From Sphingomonas sp. R647 (GTDB lineage: Bacteria > Pseudomonadota > Alphaproteobacteria > Sphingomonadales > Sphingomonadaceae), in contig NZ_JAIQXT010000002.1 in assembly GCF_020177055.1 (NCBI RefSeq), positions 496,001-560,000 on the forward strand: a DNA stretch of 64,000 nucleotides. Reading direction: 5' to 3'. Shown here piece by piece: positions 46,312 through 53,949 of the stretch. The notes below the pieces were generated by a model. That model worked only from the letters and a program-made list of their open reading frames with translations. It did not search any database and was not told the origin of the DNA. Within the stretch, counting starts at the first letter, position 1; every line of letters starts with the position of its first letter. A program made the translations under genes and the position numbers.

Positions 46312-47040
46312 ATGACCAGCATCGGCATCTACGGCAGCCTTGGCCGCATGGGCACCGCCATCCGCGACATTCTGGCCGTCCAGGGCGTCCGCCTCGCGGG
46401 GGGCGCAGATGCCGGGGACGATCCGGTCGAACTCGCCCGCGCCGCCGATGCGCTGGTCGATTTCTCGAGCGCCTCGGCGCTCGCCGCGCATCTCGCCGCC
46501 GCGCGCGATGCCGGGACACCGATCGTCATCGGCACCACCGGTCTCAGCCCCGCCGACCATGCAGCGATCGACGAAGCCGCACGCGACATCGCGGTGCTTC
46601 AGACCGGCAATACCTCGCTTGGCGTCGTGCTGCTCACCCGGCTGGTGCGTGAGGCCGCGGCGCGGCTCGGCCCAGACTGGGATATCGAGATTGTTGAGGC
46701 GCATCACCGGCACAAGCTCGACGCCCCTTCGGGCACCGCGCTGATGCTGGGCGAGGCGGCAGCCGCCGGGCGTGGCGTCTCGCTGGGCGAGGTCCGCGTC
46801 GCCGACCGTGCCGGCCTGTCGGGCGCGCGCGCCGAGGGGACGATCGGCTTCGCCTCGCTGCGCGGAGGCAGCATCGTCGGCGACCACAGCGTGATGCTGG
46901 CAACCGAGGGCGAGCGGATCGAACTGGCGCATTATGCGCAGGACCGCGCGATCTTCGCGCGCGGCGCGGTGCGCGCGGCGCTGTGGCTCGCGGGCCAGCC
47001 AGCCGGGCGCTACACGATGGACTCGGTGCTTGGGCTTTGA
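46312..47040 (+). CDS. dapB: 4-hydroxy-tetrahydrodipicolinate reductase
   Basis: Reduction step of lysine and diaminopimelate synthesis. 242 residues: the dinucleotide-binding IGIYGSLGRMGTAI, FSSASALAAHL, IGTTGLSPADHAAI and the family signature EAHHRHKLDAPSGTA with the catalytic His and Lys. lysC, the first enzyme of the same pathway, is 20 kb away. The stop overlaps the TTG start of nth as TTGA. Confidence 0.95.
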   Translation: MTSIGIYGSLGRMGTAIRDILAVQGVRLAGGADAGDDPVELARAADALVDFSSASALAAHLAAARDAGTPIVIGTTGLSPADHAAIDEAARDIAVLQTGNTSLGVVLLTRLVREAAARLGPDWDIEIVEAHHRHKLDAPSGTALMLGEAAAAGRGVSLGEVRVADRAGLSGARAEGTIGFASLRGGSIVGDHSVMLATEGERIELAHYAQDRAIFARGAVRAALWLAGQPAGRYTMDSVLGL

Positions 47041-47699
47041 AGAAGGCAGATATTTTCGCCTTTTTCGAGCGGCTGGCCGAGGCCAACCCGAATCCCGAAA
47101 CCGAACTCGAATCGGTCAATGACTATACGCTGCTGGTCGCGGTGGTGCTGTCGGCGCAGGCGACCGATGCGGGGGTGAACAAGGCGACGCGGCGGCTGTT
47201 TGCTGAAGTCGATACGCCGGAAAAGATGGTCGCGCTGGGCGAAGAGGGCCTCAAGCAGCATATCAAGACGATTGGCCTGTTCAACAGCAAGGCCAAGAAC
47301 GTGATCGCGCTCAGCGAAGCGCTGATCGCGCAGCATGGCAGCCAGGTCCCGGAGGACCGTGACGCGTTGGAAATGCTGCCCGGCGTCGGGCGCAAGACCG
47401 CCAATGTGGTGATGAACGTCGCCTTCGGCCACGAAACCTTCGCGGTCGACACGCACCTGTTCCGCGTCGGCAACCGCACGGGTATGGCGCGCGGCAAGAC
47501 GCCGCTGGCGGTCGAGAAAAAGCTGGAAAAGGGGGTGCCGCAGCCCTTCCGCCTGCACGCTCACCACTGGCTGATCCTGCACGGCCGCTACATCTGCAAG
47601 GCGCGCACGCCCGAATGCTGGCGCTGCCCGGTCGCGGACCTGTGCGCGTTCAAGCCCAAGACGCCCGCGCCCAGAGCAGTGAAGCAGACCACGGCTTAG
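47037..47699 (+). CDS. nth: Endonuclease III
   Basis: DNA glycosylase/AP lyase for oxidised pyrimidines. 220 residues from a TTG at 47037 (LKKADIFAFFERL), overlapping the dapB stop. The helix-hairpin-helix with catalytic lysine is LPGVGRKTANVVMNVAF, the catalytic Asp is in VDTHLFRVGNR, and the iron-sulfur cluster cysteines are spaced C-x6-C-x2-C-x5-C in CKARTPECWRCPVADLC. No ATG or GTG fits the N-terminus, so the TTG is well supported. Confidence 0.95.
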   Translation: MKKADIFAFFERLAEANPNPETELESVNDYTLLVAVVLSAQATDAGVNKATRRLFAEVDTPEKMVALGEEGLKQHIKTIGLFNSKAKNVIALSEALIAQHGSQVPEDRDALEMLPGVGRKTANVVMNVAFGHETFAVDTHLFRVGNRTGMARGKTPLAVEKKLEKGVPQPFRLHAHHWLILHGRYICKARTPECWRCPVADLCAFKPKTPAPRAVKQTTA

Positions 47700-47710
47700 G
47701 CTGGCGCGCC

Positions 47711-49507
47711 TTAGCGCTTGGGCCCATGCGCCAGTTGCCAATTGGCATCGACATTGCCGAGAAACACGACGCGTCGGTCGCTCAGCACGGTCTTGGCGCG
47801 CGCGTCATAGTCGGTCGATTGTCCGGCATCGGCGAGGAGGTAGCGCACCGCGTCGCGCCAATAGGTCCGCTGTTCCGCCGCATCGCCGCGGCACTGGCGC
47901 AGATGCAGCGCGAGGTTGATGTCGCCGATCACCCGGTTCGGAGACACGACGCCGGCTTCCCTGGCCCAGATCGCCCGCGCCTCCCGCGCCGCATCCAGCC
48001 CGTCACACGCCCCCATCGCCTTGCGATATTGTGCCCAGCGATTGAGTGCCGTCGCCAGATCGGACGATCCGGCGGGGAAGCGTGCTTTGGACAGCTGCAA
48101 CGCCAGTTCCTGAAACGGCTTGGCCTGTTCAAGGCGGCCTAGCTGCACCAGCGTGACCGCGACATTGCCGACCGACACGATCAGCAAATCGTCGCGCGCC
48201 AGCGTGGCCTCGTCCTCGCCCTGTCCCAGCCGCAGGGTCGTTGCCTCGATATGCGCGGCGAGCGCATCCTCGCGCCGATCGAGCTTGTCGAGGATGTAGC
48301 CGAGCGTGCTGAGCGCACGCGCAATCAGCGGATCGTCCGCGCGCAGCGTTGCCCTGCGGATCGTCAGCACGCGGCGCGACATCACCTCCGCGTCAGCCAG
48401 CCGTCCGATCTCGGCGAGGGATACGGCGTAGTTTTGCAGCACGTCGGACAGGTCGTTCTGCTCGCCGGTGCTCAGCGTCGCCATTTCGTCGATTGGCCTC
48501 GCCATGATCTGCACCGCGTCGAGCGCGCGGCCGCGCCGCAACAGCACGGTGGCAAGCGCCGAATATAGCCGCACGCGCACCTTGATCGCCGCATGCGATG
48601 TCCCGTCGGCGCGGAGGATACCGGTGCGAAGTCCGGCTTCTGCGGCATCGAGATCGCCGAGATCGCGGTCATAGATTGCGATGTCGCCCATGACGTCCAG
48701 CGTGGTGTCGCCGCGCGCGCCCTCGACTGCGTTCGCGAGCGCCAGCGCCTCGACCGCGACCGCGCGGGCCTCCGGCAAGCGGCGCTGCTCGAACAGGCTG
48801 AGCGACAGCAGGTCGAGCGTCGCCAGCCTTGCCGCCCGTCGTCCTTCGCCGGCGCGCGCGTCGAGCGCAGCGGACTCGCGAAGACGCGCTTCGGACTCGG
48901 CATAGCGCGTCAGGTTCAACAGGGTCTGGCCTTCGCGCCACAATGCGTCAGCGAGTTGCGCGGGGTCGCCGATGCGGCGCGCAACCGCGGTTCGCTCGAC
49001 CGCGAGCGGCAGGGCGTCGTCATAGCGCTTAAGCAGCCGCAGCGTCAGGTGCAGGTCGGACAGGGCCTCCGCCAGCGCCGGGTCGTCGACGGGTGTCGCC
49101 GCACGCCGCGCCGCCAGCACGCTGCGATAGAGCGCTTCCGCCGCAGCATAGTCGCCAGCGACGAAGCGGCGGTCGGCGGCCTTGCTCCGCAAATCGGCGA
49201 GTTCGCGGTCCTGCGGCGGCAGGACCAGTTCGGCATATTGCAGCGCGACCGGGAGCAGCTTGTCGTAAATGGTCGCATCGCCAGCCATATCGGCCATGCG
49301 GATCATGAACATCACGATGTCGAGGCAGGTGTCACCCGGATCGGGCGCCGCCATACATTGCTCGAACGCCGGGAGGATAATCGCTCCGGCTCCGGGAAAA
49401 TCGCGGGCCGCCAGCCTCGCCTCGGCAGCAGCCGGCACCGGGACGCGCTCAGCAGCGAGCGCGCCGGTCGAGATCGAAAGCAGGGCCAAAGTCAGAAGGA
49501 TGCGCAT
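47711..49507 (-). CDS. Secreted tetratricopeptide-repeat protein
   Basis: 598 residues: signal peptide (1-19, ending ALAAE) and an almost wholly alpha-helical body with TPR-like repeats (for example GDYAAAEALYRSVLAARR, RYAESEARLRESAALDARAG, DRREDALAAHIEATTLRLG). Four cysteines fall in two CxnC pairs near the N- and C-termini. It resembles the TPR_12/CHAT-associated arrays in outline, but no protease domain is seen. Function unknown. It is convergent with nth. Confidence 0.72.
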   Translation of the reverse strand: MRILLTLALLSISTGALAAERVPVPAAAEARLAARDFPGAGAIILPAFEQCMAAPDPGDTCLDIVMFMIRMADMAGDATIYDKLLPVALQYAELVLPPQDRELADLRSKAADRRFVAGDYAAAEALYRSVLAARRAATPVDDPALAEALSDLHLTLRLLKRYDDALPLAVERTAVARRIGDPAQLADALWREGQTLLNLTRYAESEARLRESAALDARAGEGRRAARLATLDLLSLSLFEQRRLPEARAVAVEALALANAVEGARGDTTLDVMGDIAIYDRDLGDLDAAEAGLRTGILRADGTSHAAIKVRVRLYSALATVLLRRGRALDAVQIMARPIDEMATLSTGEQNDLSDVLQNYAVSLAEIGRLADAEVMSRRVLTIRRATLRADDPLIARALSTLGYILDKLDRREDALAAHIEATTLRLGQGEDEATLARDDLLIVSVGNVAVTLVQLGRLEQAKPFQELALQLSKARFPAGSSDLATALNRWAQYRKAMGACDGLDAAREARAIWAREAGVVSPNRVIGDINLALHLRQCRGDAAEQRTYWRDAVRYLLADAGQSTDYDARAKTVLSDRRVVFLGNVDANWQLAHGPKR

Positions 49508-49582
49508 CCGGGCCGACCATAGCGACCGTGTACGCGTGCGCATCTGACAATCATGGTCTGAGAGTAGGTCGTGGGAGGAGGC

Positions 49583-49659
<77 letters not shown>

Positions 49660-49789
49660 AGTACGCGCCCCCTAGCTTGCTCTGTGGCGCTCGGTCAACG
49701 CAAACCCGATCGATCGCCTTCCCGAAATCGCCACAAGACGCTTGAGCCAGTCGCCGGATCGCGGCGTCGCGCGATCCGGCGCGCGGGCA

Positions 49790-50287
49790 TTATCCCTTGC
49801 GGCTGGTCTCGAACAGGAACCAGGCGCGTTCTTCGGCCTGGTCGGTCCAGTCGTCGAGCACGCCGCTGGTGGCGTTGTCCTTGGCGTCGTCGACGATGTC
49901 CTTCGCCTCGCGCAGCAGTTCGACCAGCTTGAGGTTATCCTCGCGCAGTTCGGCCAGCATCTTGTCGGCGCTGACGAACTCGGCGTCATTGTCCTTGATC
50001 GTCTGGTGGCGGGCGATGTCGCCGATCGAGCGAAGCGTGGTGTTGCCGGTCTTGCGCACGCGTTCGGCGATCACGTCGGTCGTCGCCAGAATCTGCGCCG
50101 CCTGCTCGTCGAGCATCAGGTGATAATCTCGGAAATGCGGGCCGGAGACGTGCCAGTGGAAATTCTTGGTCTTGAGATACAGCGCGAAGCTGTCCGCCAG
50201 AATCCCGTTCAGCGCCTCCGCCACGCTCTTGGTATCGTTGCGGTTGAGGTCGGTCGGCGTTTTCAGCGCGGCGTCGGTGTCGGCCAT
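49790..50287 (-). CDS. dps: Dps-family DNA-binding/ferritin-like protein
   Basis: 165 residues of the Dps fold, which stores iron using hydrogen peroxide and can coat DNA. The inter-subunit ferroxidase ligands are present: NFHWHVSGPHFRDYHLMLDEQ split over the two helices (His, His, Asp, Glu). The N-terminal tail is short (MADTDAALKTPTDLNRND) with few lysines, so strong DNA binding is not certain. The start at 50287 follows GGGACTCC. The lone tRNA-Arg lies just beyond its 3' end. Confidence 0.93.
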   Translation of the reverse strand: MADTDAALKTPTDLNRNDTKSVAEALNGILADSFALYLKTKNFHWHVSGPHFRDYHLMLDEQAAQILATTDVIAERVRKTGNTTLRSIGDIARHQTIKDNDAEFVSADKMLAELREDNLKLVELLREAKDIVDDAKDNATSGVLDDWTDQAEERAWFLFETSRKG

Positions 50288-50407
50288 GATGGAGTCCCTC
50301 GATGATAGTTGAGTCGGAGATGAAACGACTCTCTGCCATTTGGGGTCCATTCGTTCAGACGCAATTGCCCGATCAGGCTAATTGACGCGTTCGATCTTGG
50401 ACTAACG

Positions 50408-50974
50408 CTAGATCAGGCGCAGCGCCGCCGCGCCGATGATGCCGCCCGCCAGCAGGCACAACAGCCCGAAGCCGATTCGAAACTGCCGAATCGGGAGTTG
50501 CCGCCAGGCGAGCTCCCCCATCAGCGCCGCGGCCAGATTGACGACGAAGATCGCCGCACACGCCCCGCCGAGTGCAAACCACGGTGTCTGCGCGCGTACA
50601 CCGAACGCCAGCGTGAAGAATTGCGTGGTGTCGCCAAGCGCGAGGATGAACACGCCGAGCAGCGGGGTGAGGAACGTGCCCAGCCGCCAGCCCTCCAGCC
50701 GGTCGGGCGCCTTGAGCCGCCACAGCGCGCCCATTGCTGCGAAGATCAGCGCGAGCGCGAGCAGCAGCTGCTTGGCATTGGGGGTGAGCAGCGGCGCGAT
50801 CAGCAGTGCGCCGGTCGCGGCGATTGCGTTGCCGGCGGCATGGGCGAACAACGCCGCGAACGCGACGGTGAAGGGGCGGCCATAACGATCGGCCAGAATC
50901 GCGACGAGCCAGGGCGAACGATCCCCGGCCTGGGTCAGCAATGCGGCGATGAACGCAGGGACCACCGCCTCCAT
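50408..50974 (-). CDS. UPF0016/GDT1-like membrane protein with altered motifs
   Basis: 188 residues, six hydrophobic segments, in two halves as in the UPF0016 (GDT1) cation/manganese exporter family. The family motif E-x-G-D-K/R-S/T appears as TQAGDRS in the first half and LALGDTTQ in the second: the acidic Glu is lost in both while the Gly-Asp core stays. The ion-coupling ability is therefore doubtful. The ATG at 50974 begins the first helix directly. It lies between dps and a small unknown gene, all on the minus strand. Confidence 0.72.
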   Translation of the reverse strand: MEAVVPAFIAALLTQAGDRSPWLVAILADRYGRPFTVAFAALFAHAAGNAIAATGALLIAPLLTPNAKQLLLALALIFAAMGALWRLKAPDRLEGWRLGTFLTPLLGVFILALGDTTQFFTLAFGVRAQTPWFALGGACAAIFVVNLAAALMGELAWRQLPIRQFRIGFGLLCLLAGGIIGAAALRLI

Positions 50975-50984
50975 AGACTGTCGC

Positions 50985-51302
50985 TTAGCTGGCGAGTCGG
51001 ATCGAGCAGGCGGCGGCGAACGCCGCGCCGGTGCGCGAATCGGTGCGGCCGCACGCGACAGCGTCCCGAAGCAAGGAGAGCCCATCGGTGATCATCGGCC
51101 CGCGCTGCCCCGATGCGAGCGCGGATTCAAGGGCATGCACGATGCAGACCGCCGGGGTCAGGCCATTGGCCATGGCGAGTCGGCGAATCGCGTCGAGATC
51201 GGCGGCTAGGTCCGAGGTCGCTGCGCGCGACGCACGCGCCCCGATCGAATCGATTCGCTGGTGCAGCTCGTTCGTCAGAACCCAGTTCAGCCCCTCTGCC
51301 AT
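50985..51302 (-). CDS. Small Ala-rich helical protein of unknown function
   Basis: 105 residues, alpha-helical and Ala-rich, with two or three cysteines (PAVCIVHALES, AVACGRTD, AACSIRL) and no signal peptide. I know no family. The ATG at 51302 is chosen for a strong GGAGG six bases upstream; an in-frame GTG at 51326 would add eight residues. It ends 11 bases before the UPF0016-like gene starts, so the two are probably co-transcribed. Confidence 0.6.
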   Translation of the reverse strand: MAEGLNWVLTNELHQRIDSIGARASRAATSDLAADLDAIRRLAMANGLTPAVCIVHALESALASGQRGPMITDGLSLLRDAVACGRTDSRTGAAFAAACSIRLAS

Positions 51303-51394
51303 GCTCGCCTCCATTGCCTCTTTCACCGCATGACAGCAGCGTGCGACAACATGGTGAACAACCCGCTAATGCGCGCTATCGGTGTTCCACGCCT

Positions 51395-51494
51395 ACGGCA
51401 CCGGCCCGCTCCCTCACCCGGCCACCCATTGAAGATACCGTGTGGGTGGCCGGGTGGGGGAGCGGGCCGGTGCCGTGATTCAGCGCAGCTGAAT
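51395..51494. repeat. Long-hairpin repeat with satellite mini-palindrome, copy 1
   Basis: Two 34-base inverted arms (51395-51428 and 51443-51476; arm core GGCACCGGCCCGCTCC..ACCCGGCCACCCA) with a 14-base loop, then a 17-base mini-palindrome ATTCAGC-gca-GCTGAAT at 51478-51494. A second copy in opposite orientation is at 63131-63231. It sits in the 313-base gap between divergent genes (unknown 105-residue protein and rpmG), so it is not simply a terminator. Apart from this and the rpmG promoter, nothing else was seen in the gap. Confidence 0.85.
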
Positions 51495-51518
51495 CCAGCT
51501 CGACCTGCCACCCCATGC

Positions 51519-51547
51519 TTGACATTGCCGAGCCAAGGCGGCATGCG
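51519..51547 (+). promoter_or_regulatory. Candidate rpmG promoter
   Basis: A perfect TTGACA -35 (51519-51524) is followed 17 bases later by a weak -10 position (CATGCG, 51542-51547). It lies about 70 bases before rpmG and right after the long-hairpin repeat. The -10 match is poor, so only the -35 is convincing. Confidence 0.35.
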
Positions 51548-51615
51548 CCCCCTCCTGACAGCGGTCTGCCAGCGCGGGCCGCTTATTCTTTTTTGATTAT
51601 TGCAGGACCCGGGCG

Positions 51616-51783
51616 ATGGCCAAGCCGACTACCGTCAAGATCAAGCTCGTCAGCACCGCTGACACCGGCTTTTTCTATGTGACCAAGAAGAACCCGCGCA
51701 ACCAGACCGAGAAGCTGAGCTTCCGGAAGTACGACCCCGTCGTGCGCAAGCATGTCGAGTTCAAGGAAGCGAAGATCAAGTAA
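51616..51783 (+). CDS. rpmG: 50S ribosomal protein L33
   Basis: 55-residue basic ribosomal protein: [20 protein letters not shown] at the N-terminus and [23 protein letters not shown] at the end, split here for length. It is the cysteine-free (zinc-independent) form, as usual for proteobacteria, and full length for the family. It lies close to divK, as in many alphaproteobacteria, with two hairpins and a repeat between. Confidence 0.96.
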   Translation: MAKPTTVKIKLVSTADTGFFYVTKKNPRNQTEKLSFRKYDPVVRKHVEFKEAKIK

Positions 51784-51803
51784 ACTTCGCGCAAGCGAAG
51801 TTT
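51782..51803 (+). terminator. Hairpin over the rpmG stop codon
   Basis: A perfect nine-base stem AAACTTCGC / GCGAAGTTT with a GCAA tetraloop, beginning inside the rpmG stop codon. It ends in TTT but has no longer U-tract. It may protect the mRNA 3' end or help termination together with the stronger hairpin at 51845. Confidence 0.5.
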
Positions 51804-51805
51804 AC

Positions 51806-51831
51806 GCGGCCCCGGCGTATGCCGGGGCCGC
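51806..51831. repeat. GCGGCCCCGGC-type palindromic repeat
   Basis: A perfect 11-base stem GCGGCCCCGGC / GCCGGGGCCGC with a GTAT loop. It is the same family as the elements at 27486-27515, 51904-51932 and inside ileS. Here it falls between two hairpins downstream of rpmG. Confidence 0.7.
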
Positions 51832-51844
51832 CCACGGCACGCAG

Positions 51845-51875
51845 AGCCGCAGAAGGATCGCTTCTGCGGCTTTTT
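51845..51875 (+). terminator. Rho-independent terminator after rpmG
   Basis: An 11-base stem AGCCGCAGAAG / CTTCTGCGGCT with a five-base loop followed by a run of T on the plus strand. This is the best intrinsic terminator in the region and probably ends the rpmG transcript. Confidence 0.8.
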
Positions 51876-51903
51876 GCGTGTTCGGCCGGAGCGGTACGCC
51901 GCT

Positions 51904-51932
51904 GGCGGCCCCGGCCTGCGCCGGGGCGACGG
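51904..51932. repeat. GCGGCCCCGGC-type palindromic repeat, second copy
   Basis: The GCGGCCCCGG arm and CCGGGGCGAC arm surround a CCTGCG centre. Together with the copy at 51806-51831 it flanks the rpmG terminator, in the short interval between rpmG and the end of divK. Confidence 0.65.
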
Positions 51933-51938
51933 GGTGGC

Positions 51939-52301
51939 TCAAAGCAACCCCTGCACCTCTTCCACAAACCGCATCACCGAAATCGGCTTGGTGACATAGG
52001 CGTTCGCCCCCGCCGCACGGATCCGCGCCTCATCCTCGTGCCCGGCATAGGCGGTGACCGCCATCACCGGGATCGACTTGAGCACCGGGTCGCCGCGCAT
52101 CCGGCCGATGATGTCGATGCCGGAGATGTGCGGCAGCTGGATGTCCATGATGACGAGGTCCGGGGCAAAGCTGCGCGCGGTTGCTACCGCCTCCCGCCCG
52201 TCGCGCACCGGCGCGGTCTCGAACCCGTGCGCGCGCAGCAGGTCGCAGAAAAGTTTGAGATTGAGTTCGTTGTCCTCGACAACCAGCACCCTTTTTGCCA
52301 C
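51939..52301 (-). CDS. divK: Single-domain response regulator DivK
   Basis: 120-residue receiver domain with no output domain. Phospho-acceptor Asp53 lies in PDLVIMDIQLP; the acidic pocket (VVEDNELN), the switch Thr (VMAVTAYA) and Lys (YVTKPIS) are intact. In Caulobacter, DivK controls cell-cycle kinases DivJ, PleC and DivL. The identity is supported by the strong DivK-type N-terminus and by DUF3572 and rpmG nearby, both usual divK neighbours. pleD, often next to divK, is not here. Confidence 0.93.
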   Translation of the reverse strand: MAKRVLVVEDNELNLKLFCDLLRAHGFETAPVRDGREAVATARSFAPDLVIMDIQLPHISGIDIIGRMRGDPVLKSIPVMAVTAYAGHEDEARIRAAGANAYVTKPISVMRFVEEVQGLL

Positions 52302-52311
52302 GCGATCCCTT

Positions 52312-52340
52312 CAACGAACGATTGGCCAACGAACGATTGG
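52312..52340. repeat. Tandem direct repeat in the divK/DUF3572 divergent region
   Basis: CAACGAACGATTGG occurs twice in tandem with a 15-base period (52312-52325 and 52327-52340). It lies between the divergent starts of divK (52301) and the DUF3572 gene (52356). A repeated regulator half-site is possible, or a recent local duplication. Confidence 0.7.
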
Positions 52341-52355
52341 GCGAAGCACTAGGCG

Positions 52356-52628
52356 ATGCGTGGCGCGGTGACAAATGAGGACGCGGGGACGCTAGCGCTG
52401 GGTGCGCTCGCCTGGGCCTTGTCCGACGCGGCGCGGGCGCACCGCTTGCTCGACCTGACCGGTCTGTCGCCCCACGACCTGCGCTCGCGGGCGGGCGATG
52501 CCGAGGTGCTCGCCGCCGTGCTGGGGTTTCTTGAGGCGCATGAGCCCGACCTGATCGCGTGTGCCGAGGCGACCGGGACCACCCCCGCCGCACTCGTCGC
52601 CGCCCGCCACGCGCTGGAGACCGCATGA
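52356..52628 (+). CDS. DUF3572 family protein
   Basis: 90 residues, soluble, alpha-helical, with the family pattern DAGTLALGALAWALSD, RLLDLTGLSPHDLRSRAGD and AVLGFLEAHEPDLIACAEATG. Function unknown; it is conserved opposite divK in alphaproteobacteria, as here. The ATG at 52356 is preferred; a GTG four codons later is also possible. The stop overlaps the next start as ATGA. Confidence 0.88.
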   Translation: MRGAVTNEDAGTLALGALAWALSDAARAHRLLDLTGLSPHDLRSRAGDAEVLAAVLGFLEAHEPDLIACAEATGTTPAALVAARHALETA

Positions 52629-53272
52629 AGCCGCTATTGATCTGTGACTGCGACGAAGTGCTGCTGCACATGGTGCGGCATTTCGGGACCTGGCTCGACG
52701 AGGCGCATGACATCGAGTTCGACCTGTCGAGCCACGACTGGTCGCGCGCGATGAAGCCGCGCGATGGCAGCACGCTGACCGCTGAGGCGATGTGGGGCTA
52801 TCTCGACGGCTTCTTCCCCGCCGAAATGGCGCGGCAGACGGTGGTGCCGCACGCGCGCGAATCGCTCGAGGCGTTGGCGGAGCAGGCCGACATCGTCATC
52901 CTCACGAATTTGCGCGACCATTGCCGCGAACACCGCATCGCCCAGCTCGATACGCACGGCATCGTCCACCGCGTCGAGTGCAATCAGGGCGGGAAGGGCC
53001 GCCCCGTCGCGCAGCTGGTCGAGGAACATGGCGCCAGCGTCGCGGTGTTCGTCGATGATCTCGCGACGCATCACGAATCGGTCGCGCGCGAAGCCCCGCA
53101 CGTCTTCCGCCTGCATATGGTGTCCGAACCCAGCCTGGCGCCGCATGTGCCGGTCGCGCCGCACGCGCACGCCCGCATCGACGACTGGCGTGAGGCGCAG
53201 CGCTGGATCACCGCGCGCTTCGCTGATGGCGCGCCCGCCCCGCATCACACCCCTTATGGAGATTTAGCATGA
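52625..53272 (+). CDS. HAD-like hydrolase
   Basis: 215 residues of a haloacid-dehalogenase-like fold: motif I CDCDEVL with the nucleophile Asp and general acid Asp at the N-terminus, motif II VILTNL, a lysine in GGKGRPV, and motif III VFVDDLATHH. The family mostly contains phosphatases; the substrate is unknown. The C-terminal His-rich tail (HVPVAPHAHARIDDW, HHTPYG) is unusual. It is coupled by ATGA overlaps to DUF3572 before and RidA after. Confidence 0.82.
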   Translation: MKPLLICDCDEVLLHMVRHFGTWLDEAHDIEFDLSSHDWSRAMKPRDGSTLTAEAMWGYLDGFFPAEMARQTVVPHARESLEALAEQADIVILTNLRDHCREHRIAQLDTHGIVHRVECNQGGKGRPVAQLVEEHGASVAVFVDDLATHHESVAREAPHVFRLHMVSEPSLAPHVPVAPHAHARIDDWREAQRWITARFADGAPAPHHTPYGDLA

Positions 53273-53727
53273 CCGACATCCACGCCCGCCTCGCCGAACT
53301 CGGCCTCGAACTGCCCGAAGCCGCAGCGCCGGTTGCGGCCTATGTCCCCACCGTCACCGCGGGCGGGCTGATGCACGTGTCGGGGCAGCTGCCGTTCAAG
53401 GATGGCGTGGTGATGACCGGCCGCCTCGGCGAGGATCGCGACCTGGCCTATGGTCAGGAAGCCGCCGAGCGTTGCGCGTTGATGGTCGTCGCACAGATCG
53501 GCAAGGCGCTGGGCGGCTTCGACCGGGTCGAGCAGATCGTGAAGCTCGGCGTGTTCGTGAACTCGGATCCAGCTTTCACCGAACAGCCCCAGGTCGCGAA
53601 CGGCGCGTCGGAGCTGATGGAAAAGCTGTTCGGCGAGGCTGGCCGTCACGCGCGTGCGGCGGTCGGCGTCGCGGTCCTTCCGCGCGGCGCGGCGGTCGAG
53701 ATCGACGCGATCATTGCAGTTAAGTAA
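53269..53727 (+). CDS. RidA family protein
   Basis: 152 residues of the YjgF/RidA fold, which hydrolyses reactive enamine/imine intermediates from PLP enzymes. The pieces are YVPTVTAGGLMHVSGQLPF, EEAAERCALMVVAQIGKALGGF in part, VNSDPAFTEQP, and the active-site Arg region GRHARAAVGVAVLPRGAAVEI. This longer form belongs to a subgroup often found beside other metabolic genes, and deaminase activity is not assured. Its start overlaps the HAD gene stop. Confidence 0.88.
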   Translation: MTDIHARLAELGLELPEAAAPVAAYVPTVTAGGLMHVSGQLPFKDGVVMTGRLGEDRDLAYGQEAAERCALMVVAQIGKALGGFDRVEQIVKLGVFVNSDPAFTEQPQVANGASELMEKLFGEAGRHARAAVGVAVLPRGAAVEIDAIIAVK

Positions 53728-53760
53728 TGAACGGGGACGGTCACAAGTGTGACAATCCTG

Positions 53761-53788
53761 TTGCGCCGCCGCAACAGCGGCGGCGCAA
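53761..53788. terminator. Hairpin downstream of the RidA gene
   Basis: A perfect 12-base GC-rich stem TTGCGCCGCCGC / GCGGCGGCGCAA with an AACA loop, about 35 bases after the stop. It lacks a T-tract, so termination is uncertain; it may act as a 3' stabiliser. The rest of 53728-53949 is the upstream region of the porin gene and holds no gene. Confidence 0.5.
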
Positions 53789-53949
53789 TTGCGTTGACCA
53801 AGCGAAATGGAATTGTGCAGCGCAACGAATTGCTGCAACTTTCACGCAGTGGGAGGCAATAGCCGCGCCGGAACGCAGGTTCCGAGCCAATGCGGCAGCC
53901 CTTCCGCTGCAGGTGGGGACCGAAATCGCACCAAGACGAAAGGGATCCC

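Noticed and set aside
51395..51476. Large hairpin read as a small RNA or riboswitch
   Set aside because: Near-perfect long arms with a variable loop and a second genomic copy fit a repeat element better. No aptamer-like core is seen.
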